DNA of 64,000 nucleotides from Chloroflexota bacterium (GCA_947475545.1 CANJLL010000001.1:819734-883733), one strand, 5' to 3'; shown: positions 26,672 through 35,823, counted from the stretch's first letter. Made by a program: numbers and translations. The notes: generated from the sequence alone by a model not told the origin.

Positions 26672-26681
26672 CACCCGCCGA

Positions 26682-29342
26682 TCAGGCTCCCAGCTCCCGC
26701 AGCACGCGCGCCGCGATCGCCTCGCCGGTCAGGCCGTGCAGCACCCGCAGCGCCTGGCGCGTGTCGCTCATCCCCCACCCCTCGGCGCCGATCGTGACGT
26801 AGCGGCCCGGCACCCACGGCCGGATCTGCTCGGGCCACAGGTGGGTGAAGTCGGACAGGCCAACGACAAGATCCGCCGGCCGCGAGCCCAGCTGCTGGAC
26901 GACCCAGGGTCGCTCGGGCGGCCCCTCGGGTCGCCCCTCCCCTATCGCCTCGCGGCGGAGCTGGCCGAAGCTGGTCGCGCTCCAGACGTCGACACCGATG
27001 CCTACCCGCGGGACCCCGGGGGCGTCGCCGGCTTCGGCCTCGGGCACCGCCAGCGCCTCGAGCGCTTCGGCCGCCCGCAGGGCCTCCTCCACGATGGGCC
27101 CCGAGGCCACCAGGGCGACCCGACGCTGTCGTCCCTCGGCTGCCGGGGGTGCGGCTGCCGGGGGTGCGGCTGCCGGGGGTGCGGCTGCCGGGGGTGCGGC
27201 TGCGGGCCGCACCAGGTAGAGCCCGCGCAGGATCCCCTCCTCCACCCCGGCCGGCCGCGGCGGCTGCGGGTAGTTCTCGTTGTAGAGCGTCAGGTAGTAG
27301 AAGACCTCCTCGCCCCGCACGTGCATCCGCTGAATCCCGTCCCGGACGATCGTCGCCAGCTCGTACGCGTACGCGGGGTCGTACTGGCGGAGGCCCGGGT
27401 ACGTGGAGGCGACGACCTGGCTTGTCCCGTCCTGGTGCTGGATTCCCTCCCCGTTGAGGGTGGTCCGGCCCGCGATCCCCCCGATCAGGAAGCCGCGCGC
27501 CCGCGCGTCGCCCAGCTGCCAGAACTGGTCGCCCGTCCGCTGGAAGCCAAACATCGAGTAGAAGATGTAGAACGGGATCATCGGGAACCCGTGCGTGGCG
27601 TAGCTGGTGGCGGCGGCCTGGAAGTCGGCGGTGGAGCCCGCCTCCGTGATCCCCTCCTGGATGACCTGGCCCTCGCGCGCCTCGCGGTAGTTGAGCACCA
27701 GGTCCGCGTCCACCGGCTCGTAGCGCTGGCCCGTCGGCGCGTAGATCCCCACCTCGTTGAAGAGCGAATCGAGGCCGAAGGTGCGCGCCTCGTCCGGGAT
27801 GATCGGCACGATCCGGGGGCCCAGGGCGGGGTCCCGGATGAGGTTCCGCAAGAGTCGCGCGAAAGCCATCGAGGTGGACGCCGCCAGCGGGCTGCCGGCA
27901 TCGAACTCCGCGTCGACGGCCGTGCCGGGCGACGGCAGCGCGACCGCGGGCACCAGCCGGCGCGGCACCAGGCCGCCAAGCGCCGCGCGCCGCTCCAGCA
28001 GGTAGGCCACCTCCGGCGAGCGCGGCCCGGGGTGGACGTATGGCATGTCGTGCAGGGCCGCGTCGGACACCGGCATGGCCAGGCGGTCGCGGAAGTCGCG
28101 CAGGTCCGCGTCGGCCAGCTTCTTGGCCTGGTGCGTGATGTTGCGGGCCTCGATCCCCTTCCCCAGCCCGTAGCCCTTCACGGTCTGGGCCAGGATGACG
28201 GTGGGGGCGCCCTTGTGGGCCAGCGCCGCCCGGTAGGCCGCGTGCATCTTTCGATGGTCGTGGCCGCCGCGCCGGAGGCCGGCCAGATCCGCGTCAGACA
28301 GATCCTCCACCAGCGCGCGGAGTCGCAGGTCCGGGCCGAACAGGTGCTCCCGCATCCAGCCGCCGCCGGCAACTGCCGCCTTCTGGAGCTCGCCATCCAG
28401 CACGCGGCCCAGCCGGTCCGCCAGGACGCCGTCCACGTCGCGAGCGAACAGGGGGTCCCAGTCACTCCCCCAGAGCACCTTGATGACGTTCCAGCCCGCG
28501 GCCCGGAAGTGCGCCTCCAGCTCCTGGATCACCTTGCCGTTGCCGCGGACCGGGCCGTCCAGCCGCTGCAGGTTGCAGTTGATCACCAGGGTGAGGTTGT
28601 CCAGCTCCTCCTGGGCGGCCACGAAGAGACCGCTCCGGGCCTCGGGCTCGTCCATCTCGCCGTCGCCCGGGAAGCCCCAGACGTGGCTGCCGGACGTGTC
28701 CAGCAGGCCGCGGTTGTGCAGGTAGCGGTTGAACCGGGCCTGGTAGATCGCGTTGATGGGGCCCAGGCCCATCGAGGCGTTGGGGAACTCCCAGAAGTCC
28801 GGCATGGAGCGTGGGTGCGGGTAGGACGGGAGCCCGTCGCCGCCCGACTCGCGGCGGTAGCGATCCAGGCGGGCCTCGTCGATCCGGCCCTCCAGCCAGG
28901 CGCGGACGTAGATGGCCGGCGCGACATGCGGCTGCCACAGGACCTGGTCGCCGGGGCGGCCGTCGTCGCGGCCGCGGAAGACGTGGTTGAGCCCCACCTC
29001 GTAGAACGTAGCCGCGGACGCGTACGTGGCCAGGTGGCCGCCGATCCCCGGCGACTGCATGTTCGCGCGGACCACCATCGCCGCAGCGTTCCAGCGGACG
29101 TACGCCTCGATCCGGGCCTCGATGGCCTCGTCGCCCGGGTAGGGCGGCTCATCGGCGGGGGCGATGGTGTTGACGTACGGGGTTCCGAGGAGCGGCGGCA
29201 GCCCCACGTCAAGGCGCGCGGCGCGGTCCAGGACGGCGCGCAGCACCTGGGCGGCTCGCGGACGACCGGCGCCGGCGACCAGCTCGTCGAGCGAGTCCAG
29301 CCAGTCCTGCGTCTCGTCGGCCGGGCGGTCGGTGAGCTCCAT
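26682..29342 (-). CDS. aceE: Pyruvate dehydrogenase E1 component, homodimeric type
   Basis: 886 residues, the usual size of AceE. A thiamine-diphosphate-dependent enzyme that decarboxylates pyruvate and acetylates E2 lipoyl groups. The N-terminal block GLPPLLGTPYVNTI, PSPGI-like MQSPGIGGHLATYAS and the ThDP motif GDGEMDEPEA...NCNLQRLDGPV are intact. The central domain has EEGITEAGSTADF, and a transketolase-like C-terminal domain closes it. Unusual is a Pro-Ala-rich insertion encoded by 15-bp repeats in the C-terminal third. No E2/E3 genes are adjacent. The ATG at 29342 is 8 nt after TACAAT, in the 30-nt gap after the SCO1-like gene. Confidence 0.92.
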   Translation of the reverse strand: MELTDRPADETQDWLDSLDELVAGAGRPRAAQVLRAVLDRAARLDVGLPPLLGTPYVNTIAPADEPPYPGDEAIEARIEAYVRWNAAAMVVRANMQSPGIGGHLATYASAATFYEVGLNHVFRGRDDGRPGDQVLWQPHVAPAIYVRAWLEGRIDEARLDRYRRESGGDGLPSYPHPRSMPDFWEFPNASMGLGPINAIYQARFNRYLHNRGLLDTSGSHVWGFPGDGEMDEPEARSGLFVAAQEELDNLTLVINCNLQRLDGPVRGNGKVIQELEAHFRAAGWNVIKVLWGSDWDPLFARDVDGVLADRLGRVLDGELQKAAVAGGGWMREHLFGPDLRLRALVEDLSDADLAGLRRGGHDHRKMHAAYRAALAHKGAPTVILAQTVKGYGLGKGIEARNITHQAKKLADADLRDFRDRLAMPVSDAALHDMPYVHPGPRSPEVAYLLERRAALGGLVPRRLVPAVALPSPGTAVDAEFDAGSPLAASTSMAFARLLRNLIRDPALGPRIVPIIPDEARTFGLDSLFNEVGIYAPTGQRYEPVDADLVLNYREAREGQVIQEGITEAGSTADFQAAATSYATHGFPMIPFYIFYSMFGFQRTGDQFWQLGDARARGFLIGGIAGRTTLNGEGIQHQDGTSQVVASTYPGLRQYDPAYAYELATIVRDGIQRMHVRGEEVFYYLTLYNENYPQPPRPAGVEEGILRGLYLVRPAAAPPAAAPPAAAPPAAAPPAAEGRQRRVALVASGPIVEEALRAAEALEALAVPEAEAGDAPGVPRVGIGVDVWSATSFGQLRREAIGEGRPEGPPERPWVVQQLGSRPADLVVGLSDFTHLWPEQIRPWVPGRYVTIGAEGWGMSDTRQALRVLHGLTGEAIAARVLRELGA
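27138..27203 (-). repeat. 15-bp tandem repeat in aceE
   Basis: Four exact copies of GGCTGCCGGGGGTGC plus a partial one, in frame, encoding repeated Ala-Ala-Ala-Pro-Pro on the minus strand. It forms a flexible linker in the C-terminal third of AceE, a place where the enzyme normally has no such insertion. Confidence 0.85.
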
Positions 29343-29350
29343 GGAGAACG

Positions 29351-29356
29351 ATTGTA
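29351..29356 (-). promoter_or_regulatory. Leaderless -10 (TACAAT) for aceE
   Basis: TACAAT ends 8 nt before the ATG at 29342, in the 30-nt gap after the SCO1-like gene. Confidence 0.6.
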
Positions 29357-29372
29357 CGGGTGGCGCCGGGCT

Positions 29373-30944
29373 TCAGCTTCCCTGCTGGATCAGCGCGACG
29401 ATGATGTCGATGTCGTCGCTGCCCACGACGCCCTGGTACTTGGCCCGGATCGTCCCGTTGCCGTCCACGATGAACACCCACGGCATGCTGCCCGCGCCCC
29501 ATCGCTGACCGGCGACACCCCACGCGTCGGCGGCCGGCACGATGGTGGGCGCGCTCAGGCTGCCCCGGATGACCGCTGTGTCCGTAATGACGTCGTAGGC
29601 GTACGGCTCCAGATGGATGAACGGCACCGTGGGCCAGCGATCCACCAGGTACTTGGCCAGCCCCAGGGCCTTCCCGCAGGCCGGAGTCACCTTGAACCGG
29701 CCGCTGTCGACGATCAGGACGAAGGGCTTGCGGGCCGCCAGCGCGTCGGTCGTGGAGGTCCTGGACAGGCGCAGGTCCGGGAGTGGATCCGTGGTGATCT
29801 TGAGCGCGACGCCGCCGACGTCGTCAAGCGTTGGCGTGTGGACCGCGGGCGCGTGGGTCCCGATGGAGGACGTGGTGCCCGGATCAAGCGCGGCCAGCGC
29901 GATCGCCCCGACGAGGCGCGTGTCGCCCACCTGGGTGGAGACGGTCATCCGCCACCAGCCGGGCGACGGCAGCTTCACCGACGCGACGTACGACACGTCA
30001 GGAACGCTGGGCGGCTTGACCGCGACGGCGGTCGCCCGGCTGACCACCTCGCCCCGGCCGTCGTCCGTGGTGATCTGGATGCTCACCGCGAGCCTGGTGT
30101 CGGCGAGGCGACCGCCCGGACCCGTGAGACGCATGATCACGGGGGTCGCGGGACCGGCCCACACCGACGACGACACCACCTCGACGCTGAGCGCGCCCAC
30201 CGGGCCGGTCGTCGCGCCGGGAGCCAGCGTTGGCGCGGTCGTGGGCGCGATCGCCGCCGTGGGCGCCGCCGAACGGGCGGGGGCGCCGGCGCCCGTGACC
30301 AGCCGGACCGTGGCGAGCATCGCATCCGCCTGGGTGCCGAACGGGAAGTGCGCCCGCAGGGAGCCGACGCCGTCAACGAGGTAGACGTCCGCCGTGTGCG
30401 ACATCGAATACTCACCCGGCGTCCCCGTCTCCACCCTTGCGTAGCGGACGGCCCACAGGTCGGCCGTGGTCTTGACCTGGACGGCGCTGCCGGTCAGGGC
30501 GCTGAAGCCCTTGGGCAGGTACTTCACGTAGTCCTTCAGCCACGCGACCGTGTCGCGCTCCGGGTCCACGCTGACGAAGACCGCGCGCATCGCCGTGCCG
30601 TATTCGGCCAGGACCTCGTTGATGATCCCGGTCGTGGCGGGGCAGACGTCGGGGCAGTGGGTGTACCCGAAGAACACCAGCGTGGGACCGCCGGTGAGCA
30701 CGGACTGCTGGAACGGGGCGCCGTCCTGGTCCACGAGCGCGGACAGCGCCGGCGCGACCCGCGTGTCCGGGTAGAGATAGGCCTGCGGCGGCACGGCCGA
30801 GGGCGACGCGCCGGGCGCGCTCGTAGCGGGCCCGCCAACGACCCGCACCCCGACGAGGATCGCGAGGATGACGGCCAGCGCGATGACGAGGCGATAGGCC
30901 CCGTCGAACAAGGAGTCGGAAGCGACCGGCGGCTCTGGGACCAC
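29373..30944 (-). CDS. SCO1/SenC-like protein fused to a second thioredoxin-like domain
   Basis: 523-residue membrane-anchored protein, about twice the usual SCO1 length. One N-terminal TM helix is followed by an SCO1 domain with the copper-binding CPDVCP (about residues 98-103) and the distal His in SHTADVYLVD. A Thr/Ala/Pro-rich linker leads to a beta-rich middle segment (roughly 240-350) and a C-terminal thioredoxin-like domain (FVLIVDSGRF..., PWVFIVDGNGTIRAKY) with one Cys in TPACGKAL, so probably not a dithiol reductase. SCO1 delivers copper to oxidases. It lies directly after the PCu(A)C chaperone and multicopper oxidase. Start taken as GTG 30944; no clear ribosome-binding site. Confidence 0.8.
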   Translation of the reverse strand: MVPEPPVASDSLFDGAYRLVIALAVILAILVGVRVVGGPATSAPGASPSAVPPQAYLYPDTRVAPALSALVDQDGAPFQQSVLTGGPTLVFFGYTHCPDVCPATTGIINEVLAEYGTAMRAVFVSVDPERDTVAWLKDYVKYLPKGFSALTGSAVQVKTTADLWAVRYARVETGTPGEYSMSHTADVYLVDGVGSLRAHFPFGTQADAMLATVRLVTGAGAPARSAAPTAAIAPTTAPTLAPGATTGPVGALSVEVVSSSVWAGPATPVIMRLTGPGGRLADTRLAVSIQITTDDGRGEVVSRATAVAVKPPSVPDVSYVASVKLPSPGWWRMTVSTQVGDTRLVGAIALAALDPGTTSSIGTHAPAVHTPTLDDVGGVALKITTDPLPDLRLSRTSTTDALAARKPFVLIVDSGRFKVTPACGKALGLAKYLVDRWPTVPFIHLEPYAYDVITDTAVIRGSLSAPTIVPAADAWGVAGQRWGAGSMPWVFIVDGNGTIRAKYQGVVGSDDIDIIVALIQQGS

Positions 30945-30960
30945 GGGCCGGACGCCGGTG

Positions 30961-31440
30961 TCAGCCGTTCTTCACCTCGGCCTTGACCGTCACCTTGCCG
31001 GACTTCTCGAAGGTCAGCACCAGCTCCACGGAATCGCCGACGGCGAGCGCCTTCACGCTCATCAGCATCAGGTGGTAGCTCCCGGGCTTCAGCTCGACCC
31101 TGCCGCCCGCCGGGACCTCGAGCCTGGAGATGGGCTGCATCCCGGTCATGCCGGACATCGTGGTGGTCTCGTGGAGCTCCACCGAGCCGGCCGCCGTGCT
31201 GGTGATGGACAACAGCGCGTCGGCCTGCCCGCCGGACTTGATGACCATGTAGCCGGCCGCCGGCAGGCCCGACCCCTGTGGGGGCCGGACCCAGGCGCCG
31301 GTGATCGACGGTGGCGCGGCCGAGCCCGCGGGCGACGGGATGGCGGCGGCCGAGCAGCCGCCCCCGATCAGCCCGAGGAGCAGGATCAGCAAGCCGAGCG
31401 CGAAGCTCCGCCTAGGCGAGGAGGAGCTTGACAATGGCAT
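30961..31440 (-). CDS. Periplasmic copper chaperone PCu(A)C family lipoprotein
   Basis: 159 residues. Lipobox LIGGGC after a hydrophobic helix. The PCuAC copper site is complete: His in VELHETTTMSGM, Met residues in MTGM, then His-x-Met in SYHLMLM about 22 residues later. These proteins hand Cu(I) to cytochrome oxidase CuA or to SCO1. The ATG at 31440 lies inside the end of the multicopper oxidase gene (29-nt overlap in another frame), so translation is likely coupled. The downstream SCO1-like gene starts 16 nt after its stop. Confidence 0.88.
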   Translation of the reverse strand: MPLSSSSSPRRSFALGLLILLLGLIGGGCSAAAIPSPAGSAAPPSITGAWVRPPQGSGLPAAGYMVIKSGGQADALLSITSTAAGSVELHETTTMSGMTGMQPISRLEVPAGGRVELKPGSYHLMLMSVKALAVGDSVELVLTFEKSGKVTVKAEVKNG

Positions 31441-32791
31441 CGACGTGCTCTTTCTTCGGGACCACGATGAGCGTGCTCACCATCCCGAACATGCCCGACA
31501 GCCCCTCGACGTGCGGCAGGATGTGGCAGTGGAAGGCCCACACGCCCGGCCGATCCACCTTGATGTTGACATCGAACCGTTCGCCCGGGTTGACGCCCAG
31601 GGTGTCGCAGTCGAACGCGGCGCCGCCCAGCGGATAGCCGTCGCGCGCGACGACGCGCATCTTGTACCCGTGGCTGTGCCACGGGTGCATCATGATTCCC
31701 TCGTTCATGAAGCGGATCCGGACGGTCTCGCCCACGGCCGCCAGCACTGGGACGACAGCCGGGAAGCCGTGGCCGTTGATCGTGAAGCCGCCCAGGGTGT
31801 CGTTCGAGATCCAGATGGATTCGCGGTCGTACTTGTCGTCCGCGGTCGGGGTCTTGGGATCCACGATGAAGGCGCCCAGCAGGCCGCGGCCCACCTGGTC
31901 CGTGGCGTTGTGGTGCGAGTGGTACATCAGCGAGCCCGGGCGGTTGGCCGTGAACTCGTAGGTGAAGCTCTCGCCGGGCGCGATCGGCTTCTGGGTCACG
32001 AACGGGATCCCGTCCTGGAAGAAGTCGTCGAACTCGACGCCGTGGAAGTGGATGCCGGTCGTCTCGTCCATGTTGTTCTTGAAGGTGACCTTGAGCTTGT
32101 CGCCCTCGGTCACGCGGATGGTGGGCCCGGGCCACTGCTTGTTGAAGCCCAGGGCCGCGACCGGCGCCTTCATCTCGTCGATCTTCTGGTCGATCTTGTC
32201 GATCGTCATGTTGAAGACCTTGACACCGCTCTCGACCGTGGGCTTGAGCGGCGTCAGGACGTCGTTGAGGTAGAGCTGCGGCACCTGCACGAAGGACGGC
32301 TTCTTGGCAAGCTCCGGGTAGTTGTCCGCGGCGCCCAGGATGTCCGCCAGCTTGGCGAACGCGGCATCTCCGTAGATGCCCTTGAGGGCGGGCGCCAGGT
32401 TGCCGAGGTAGCGCCGGACGATGTTGCGCGCCTCGATGTCGTGGGTGGTCCAGCCCTTGGGCAGGGCGGCGGCGGGGGCAGCCGACGCGGCGCCGCTGGC
32501 GGCGGGGGCAGCGGATGCTGCGGCGGGTGCGGCGATCGCGGCCGCGGGAACGGCGGACTTCGCGGCAGCGGCAGGACCGAAGGTCCAGCCACCGCCCGGG
32601 GCGGCGGTGGGAGCGCACGCCGCGAGCGTGGCGGCCATCAGGCCACCACCCGTCAGCGCGGCGCCAACGAGGAAGCGACGGCGCGTCACCTCGGACGTTG
32701 GGGAAGCCTGGGCGGCATCAGAGGCCGGCGCGATGGTGTCCGCGGCATTCGGGTCGGACATGGGCTGGGCAGCCTCAGAGACCGGATTCAT
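31412..32791 (-). CDS. Tat-exported multicopper oxidase
   Basis: 459 residues. A twin-arginine signal (TRRRFLVGAAL) is followed by a Cys in LAACAP (possible lipid anchor) and an Ala/Pro-rich linker; the cupredoxin domains follow. Copper ligands: HFHG and HSHHN in the first, HPWHSHG and the HCHILPH...M blue-copper segment in the last. An extra ~100-residue helical segment precedes the first cupredoxin. The ATG at 32791 follows GAGGAG. It could oxidise Cu(I), Mn(II), nitrite-type or phenolic substrates; activity is unassigned. It leads the copper operon with PCu(A)C and SCO1-like genes. Confidence 0.88.
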   Translation of the reverse strand: MNPVSEAAQPMSDPNAADTIAPASDAAQASPTSEVTRRRFLVGAALTGGGLMAATLAACAPTAAPGGGWTFGPAAAAKSAVPAAAIAAPAAASAAPAASGAASAAPAAALPKGWTTHDIEARNIVRRYLGNLAPALKGIYGDAAFAKLADILGAADNYPELAKKPSFVQVPQLYLNDVLTPLKPTVESGVKVFNMTIDKIDQKIDEMKAPVAALGFNKQWPGPTIRVTEGDKLKVTFKNNMDETTGIHFHGVEFDDFFQDGIPFVTQKPIAPGESFTYEFTANRPGSLMYHSHHNATDQVGRGLLGAFIVDPKTPTADDKYDRESIWISNDTLGGFTINGHGFPAVVPVLAAVGETVRIRFMNEGIMMHPWHSHGYKMRVVARDGYPLGGAAFDCDTLGVNPGERFDVNIKVDRPGVWAFHCHILPHVEGLSGMFGMVSTLIVVPKKEHVDAIVKLLLA

Positions 32792-32933
32792 CGACGGGGC
32801 TCCTCGAGGGGGGCACAGGGGGATCCTGGCACGCTCGGCCACATTCCCTTCCGGGCGACAGTATCCGCCCTGCCAGCGATGTCGGAGGGATGATCGGCCC
32901 CAACCGCACGGGCCGTTTGGCTCATGGGACGGG

Positions 32934-33794
32934 TCAGCGGGGATAGACGTGGAACCCCCGGCCCGACTTCTGACCGAGGTGTCCCTCGGCCACCAGCCGC
33001 TCCAGGATGGCGGGCGGGCGGAAGTGCTCCTGGCCCAGACCGTCGTACAGGACGCGCAGGATCCCGACGCAGACGTCGAGGCCGATGAAGTCGGCCAGCT
33101 CCAGCGGCCCCATGGGGTGTCGCAGGCCCAGGCGCGCGCCGGCGTCAATGTCCTCCGCGGTCCCCACGCCCTCCTCCAGCGCCCGCATCGCCTCCGCGAG
33201 GAGCGGCATCAGGACGCGGTTGACGATGAACCCCGGCCGGTCCGCCGAGGCGATGACCGTCATCCCCAGCTCCGCGGCGACCTCGCGGATGGCGGCCACG
33301 GTCGTGTCCGAGGTGGCCGTCCCGCGGACCAGCTCCACGAGCGGCATCACCGGCACCGGGCTGAAGAAGTGCATCCCCACGAACGCCTGGCGGCGCGCCT
33401 CCCCGACCGCGGCGGCCAGCAGGTCGATGGAGATCGAGGATGTGTTCGAGGCGAAGATGGCACCGGGCTTCGCCAGCCGGTCGAGGTCGCGCCAGAGGGC
33501 GGTCTTGACGCCGGCGTCCTCGAAGACGGCCTCGATGACCAGGTCCGCCGTGGCGACGTCGGCGGGATCCGCGGTGGCGCTGAGCCGGCCCAGCGTCGCG
33601 TCCCGGTCGGCGGCGACCAGGCGACCCTTCGCGACCGCGCGATCCAGGTTGCCGGCGATCCGCGTAACGCCGGCCTGCGCGCGGGCCAGGTCCGGCTCGT
33701 AGACGATCACGTGCTTCCCGATCACCGCGTGGACCTGGGCAATGCCGTGGCCCATGAGGCCGGCGCCCGCCACGAAGACCCGTTCGATCGTCAT
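32934..33794 (-). CDS. 3-hydroxyacyl-CoA (3-hydroxybutyryl-CoA) dehydrogenase
   Basis: 286 residues. NAD-dependent oxidation or reduction between 3-hydroxyacyl-CoA and 3-ketoacyl-CoA. Rossmann motif VFVAGAGLMGHGIAQ at the N-terminus; catalytic His in GMHFFSPVPVMPLVE, Asn in SNTSSI, and the C-terminal dimerisation domain with GFIVNRVLMP. Start overlaps the end of meaB by ATGA, so the two are translationally coupled; GGGAGGGAGG also precedes the ATG. Together with thiolase and mutase genes it suggests acyl-CoA or propionate metabolism. Confidence 0.92.
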   Translation of the reverse strand: MTIERVFVAGAGLMGHGIAQVHAVIGKHVIVYEPDLARAQAGVTRIAGNLDRAVAKGRLVAADRDATLGRLSATADPADVATADLVIEAVFEDAGVKTALWRDLDRLAKPGAIFASNTSSISIDLLAAAVGEARRQAFVGMHFFSPVPVMPLVELVRGTATSDTTVAAIREVAAELGMTVIASADRPGFIVNRVLMPLLAEAMRALEEGVGTAEDIDAGARLGLRHPMGPLELADFIGLDVCVGILRVLYDGLGQEHFRPPAILERLVAEGHLGQKSGRGFHVYPR

Positions 33795-34900
33795 TCGGAG
33801 CCTCCCTCCCGGCTGTGGCGGCGCCTCGCCGGCGTTTCGTCGACGGCGGCCAGCAGGCGGTCGGCGGCGGCGTAGGGGTCCAGCCGGTGGCTGGCCACGG
33901 CGCGCAGCGTCTCGTTGGTGGTGGCACGCAGCGCGTCGTCGTGGAGGCGCGCGCGGAGCCGTTCCGCCAGGATGGCCCAGACCTGCGCCTCGGCCCGGAC
34001 CAGCTGGGCCGCGCCGCGATCCCGCCCGGCGGCCGCCTCCCGGTGCCGGTCGATGGCGGCCAGCAGGTCACCCACCCCGTCCCCGGTGGCCGCGGTGGTG
34101 ACCAGCACCTGGGGCTGGCGCGGCCGGGGCCGGCCCGGCGCCAGAGAGCCGCCCGTGGCGTCCCCGTGACCCGCGACCAGCATCGAGCGGAGTTGCGCGG
34201 CGGTCCGCTGGGCACCCGGCTTGTCGCCCTTGTTGACCACGACCAGGTCCGCCACTTCCAGCAGGCCCGCCTTGATCGCCTGGACCTCGTCGCCCATCTC
34301 GGGCGCCTCCAGGACCACGGTGGTGTCGGCGCTGGCGGCGATCTCCACCTCGCCCTGCCCGGTGCCCACCGTCTCGATGAAGACCAGGTCGAAGCCGGCG
34401 GCATCCAGCACGGCGGCCGCGGCCGTGGTGGTCCCCGCGAGCCCGCCCGCGTGCCCGCGCGAGGCCATCGACCGGATGAACACGTCGCGATCGGCGCTGT
34501 GCGCCTGCATCCGCACGCGATCGCCCAGCAGCGCGCCGCCGGTGATGGGGCTGGACGGGTCCACGGCGACCACGGCCACGGGGCGGCCCGCGGCGCGCGC
34601 GGCCGTGGTGAGCGCCGCGACCAGCGTGGACTTGCCGGAACCGGGCGGCCCGGTGATGCCCACCAGGTGGGCGCGCCCGGCCAGCGGGTAGAGGCGGCGG
34701 AGGAGCGGCTCGGCCAGCGGGGTCCGGTTCTCCACGGCGGTCAGGACGCGGGCCAGGGCACGCCGATCCCCCGCCACGGTCTGGTCCGCAAGGGCCGCGG
34801 CCCGAGCTTCGAGGTCAGCCACCCGCGCCTCCGGGTCGGCGGCCCGAGCCTCCAGGTTGGCGGGCCCCGCCTCCTGGTCGTCCGTGGCGCCGGCGGTCAT
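33791..34900 (-). CDS. meaB: MeaB/ArgK G3E-type GTPase, methylmalonyl-CoA mutase chaperone
   Basis: 369 residues. P-loop GTPase that protects and reloads B12 in methylmalonyl-CoA mutase. Walker A GPPGSGKST, DPSSPITGGALLGDR, ETVGTGQGEVEI (switch/Walker B) and NKGD guanine specificity are all visible. The N-terminal ~40 residues are a Glu-Ala-Arg repeat likely to form a helix. The C-terminal dimerisation arm is normal. It sits 16 nt after the B12-binding mutase subunit and overlaps the dehydrogenase start by 4 nt. Confidence 0.92.
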   Translation of the reverse strand: MTAGATDDQEAGPANLEARAADPEARVADLEARAAALADQTVAGDRRALARVLTAVENRTPLAEPLLRRLYPLAGRAHLVGITGPPGSGKSTLVAALTTAARAAGRPVAVVAVDPSSPITGGALLGDRVRMQAHSADRDVFIRSMASRGHAGGLAGTTTAAAAVLDAAGFDLVFIETVGTGQGEVEIAASADTTVVLEAPEMGDEVQAIKAGLLEVADLVVVNKGDKPGAQRTAAQLRSMLVAGHGDATGGSLAPGRPRPRQPQVLVTTAATGDGVGDLLAAIDRHREAAAGRDRGAAQLVRAEAQVWAILAERLRARLHDDALRATTNETLRAVASHRLDPYAAADRLLAAVDETPARRRHSREGGSE

Positions 34901-34916
34901 GGGTGCGGCGCCGGGG

Positions 34917-35321
34917 TCAGTCGCGCGAGCGCGCGTTGGCCCGCAGGAACTCGGCGACCGACGCGATCGTGGTCCCGGGGCCAAAGACCGCCGCCACGCC
35001 GGCCTCCTTGAGGGCCGCCACGTCCTCGTCCGGGATGATCCCGCCGGCCGTCACCAGCACGTCGTCCAGGCCCGCCTCGCGAAGCAGCCGGCAGATCTTG
35101 GGGAGGAGCGTCATGTGGGCGCCCGACAGGATCGACAGCCCCACCACGTCCACGTCCTCCTGGAGCGCGGCGCTGAGCACCATCTCGGGCGTCTGGCGGA
35201 GGCCGGTGTAGACCACCTCGAAGCCTTCGTCGCGGAGGCCGCGGGCCAGCACCTTGGCACCCCGGTCGTGGCCGTCCAGGCCGGGCTTGGCGATCAGGAC
35301 CTTGATGGGGCGATCGGTCAT
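34917..35321 (-). CDS. mcmA2: Methylmalonyl-CoA mutase small (cobalamin-binding) subunit
   Basis: 134 residues, B12-binding domain only. [12 protein letters not shown] carries the DxHxxG cobalamin signature, followed by [13 protein letters not shown] and [11 protein letters not shown]. It pairs with the separate large subunit (41361-43172), which has no B12 domain. The ATG at 35321 lies 6 nt after TACAAT. First gene of a three-gene unit with meaB and the hydroxyacyl-CoA dehydrogenase. Confidence 0.92.
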   Translation of the reverse strand: MTDRPIKVLIAKPGLDGHDRGAKVLARGLRDEGFEVVYTGLRQTPEMVLSAALQEDVDVVGLSILSGAHMTLLPKICRLLREAGLDDVLVTAGGIIPDEDVAALKEAGVAAVFGPGTTIASVAEFLRANARSRD

Positions 35322-35327
35322 GCGCCG

Positions 35328-35333
35328 ATTGTA
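35328..35333 (-). promoter_or_regulatory. Leaderless -10 (TACAAT) for mcmA2-meaB-dehydrogenase unit
   Basis: TACAAT ends 6 nt before the ATG at 35321. Confidence 0.6.
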
Positions 35334-35379
35334 GTTGCCCGAACGCGGCTGGCTAGGGCCTGCCCGGCGGAAGCCCCGC

Positions 35380-35765
35380 CTATTGGCCGGCAGGCGGCTG
35401 CCAGAGCTCCACCTTGTTGCCCTCCGGATCCATGACCCACGCGAACAACCCGTACTCGGACTTGTGGATCGCATCAACCACGTCGCAGCCCTCGTCGCGC
35501 AGGACGGTGATCAGGCCGCGAAGGTCCTCCACCCGGTAGTTGACCATGAACGCCGCGCCGCTGGGGGCGAGGTGATCGCTCTCCTGCGGGTCGATCAGCC
35601 AGGTGGTGGAGCCGGCGACCGGCCCGCCCTGGGCGTCGGTCCAGTCGAACGCGGCACCGCCCCAGGCCTGGACGTCGATGCCAGGTGCCGCCGGTACCAA
35701 TCGCGGAGTGCATCGGCGTCCGTGGCCTTGAAGAAGACGCCGCCAATCCCGGTGACTCGCTTCAT
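35380..35765 (-). pseudogene. VOC (glyoxalase/bleomycin-resistance) family protein with a frameshift
   Basis: The N-terminus starts MKRVTGIGGVFFKATDADALRDWYRRHL from the ATG at 35765, then the frame breaks. The rest (GIDVQAWGGAAFDW ... [19 protein letters not shown]) continues in another frame. Adding one base near 35679-35683 (one missing C on the plus strand) restores a normal ~128-residue VOC protein ending in the conserved [10 protein letters not shown] metal-ligand strand. Either a real one-base deletion or a sequencing/assembly error. Confidence 0.75.
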
Positions 35766-35823
35766 GGGACCCCTAGAATCGGTCGGGAGTGTGGAATCGA
35801 AAAGGACGAGTCGATTGGATTTC

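Noticed and set aside
26736-30986. 1416-codon open frame on the plus strand
   Set aside because: It is antisense to aceE and the SCO1-like gene, has no recognisable domains and shows the His/Arg/Gly/Asp-rich composition of an antisense frame in GC-rich DNA.
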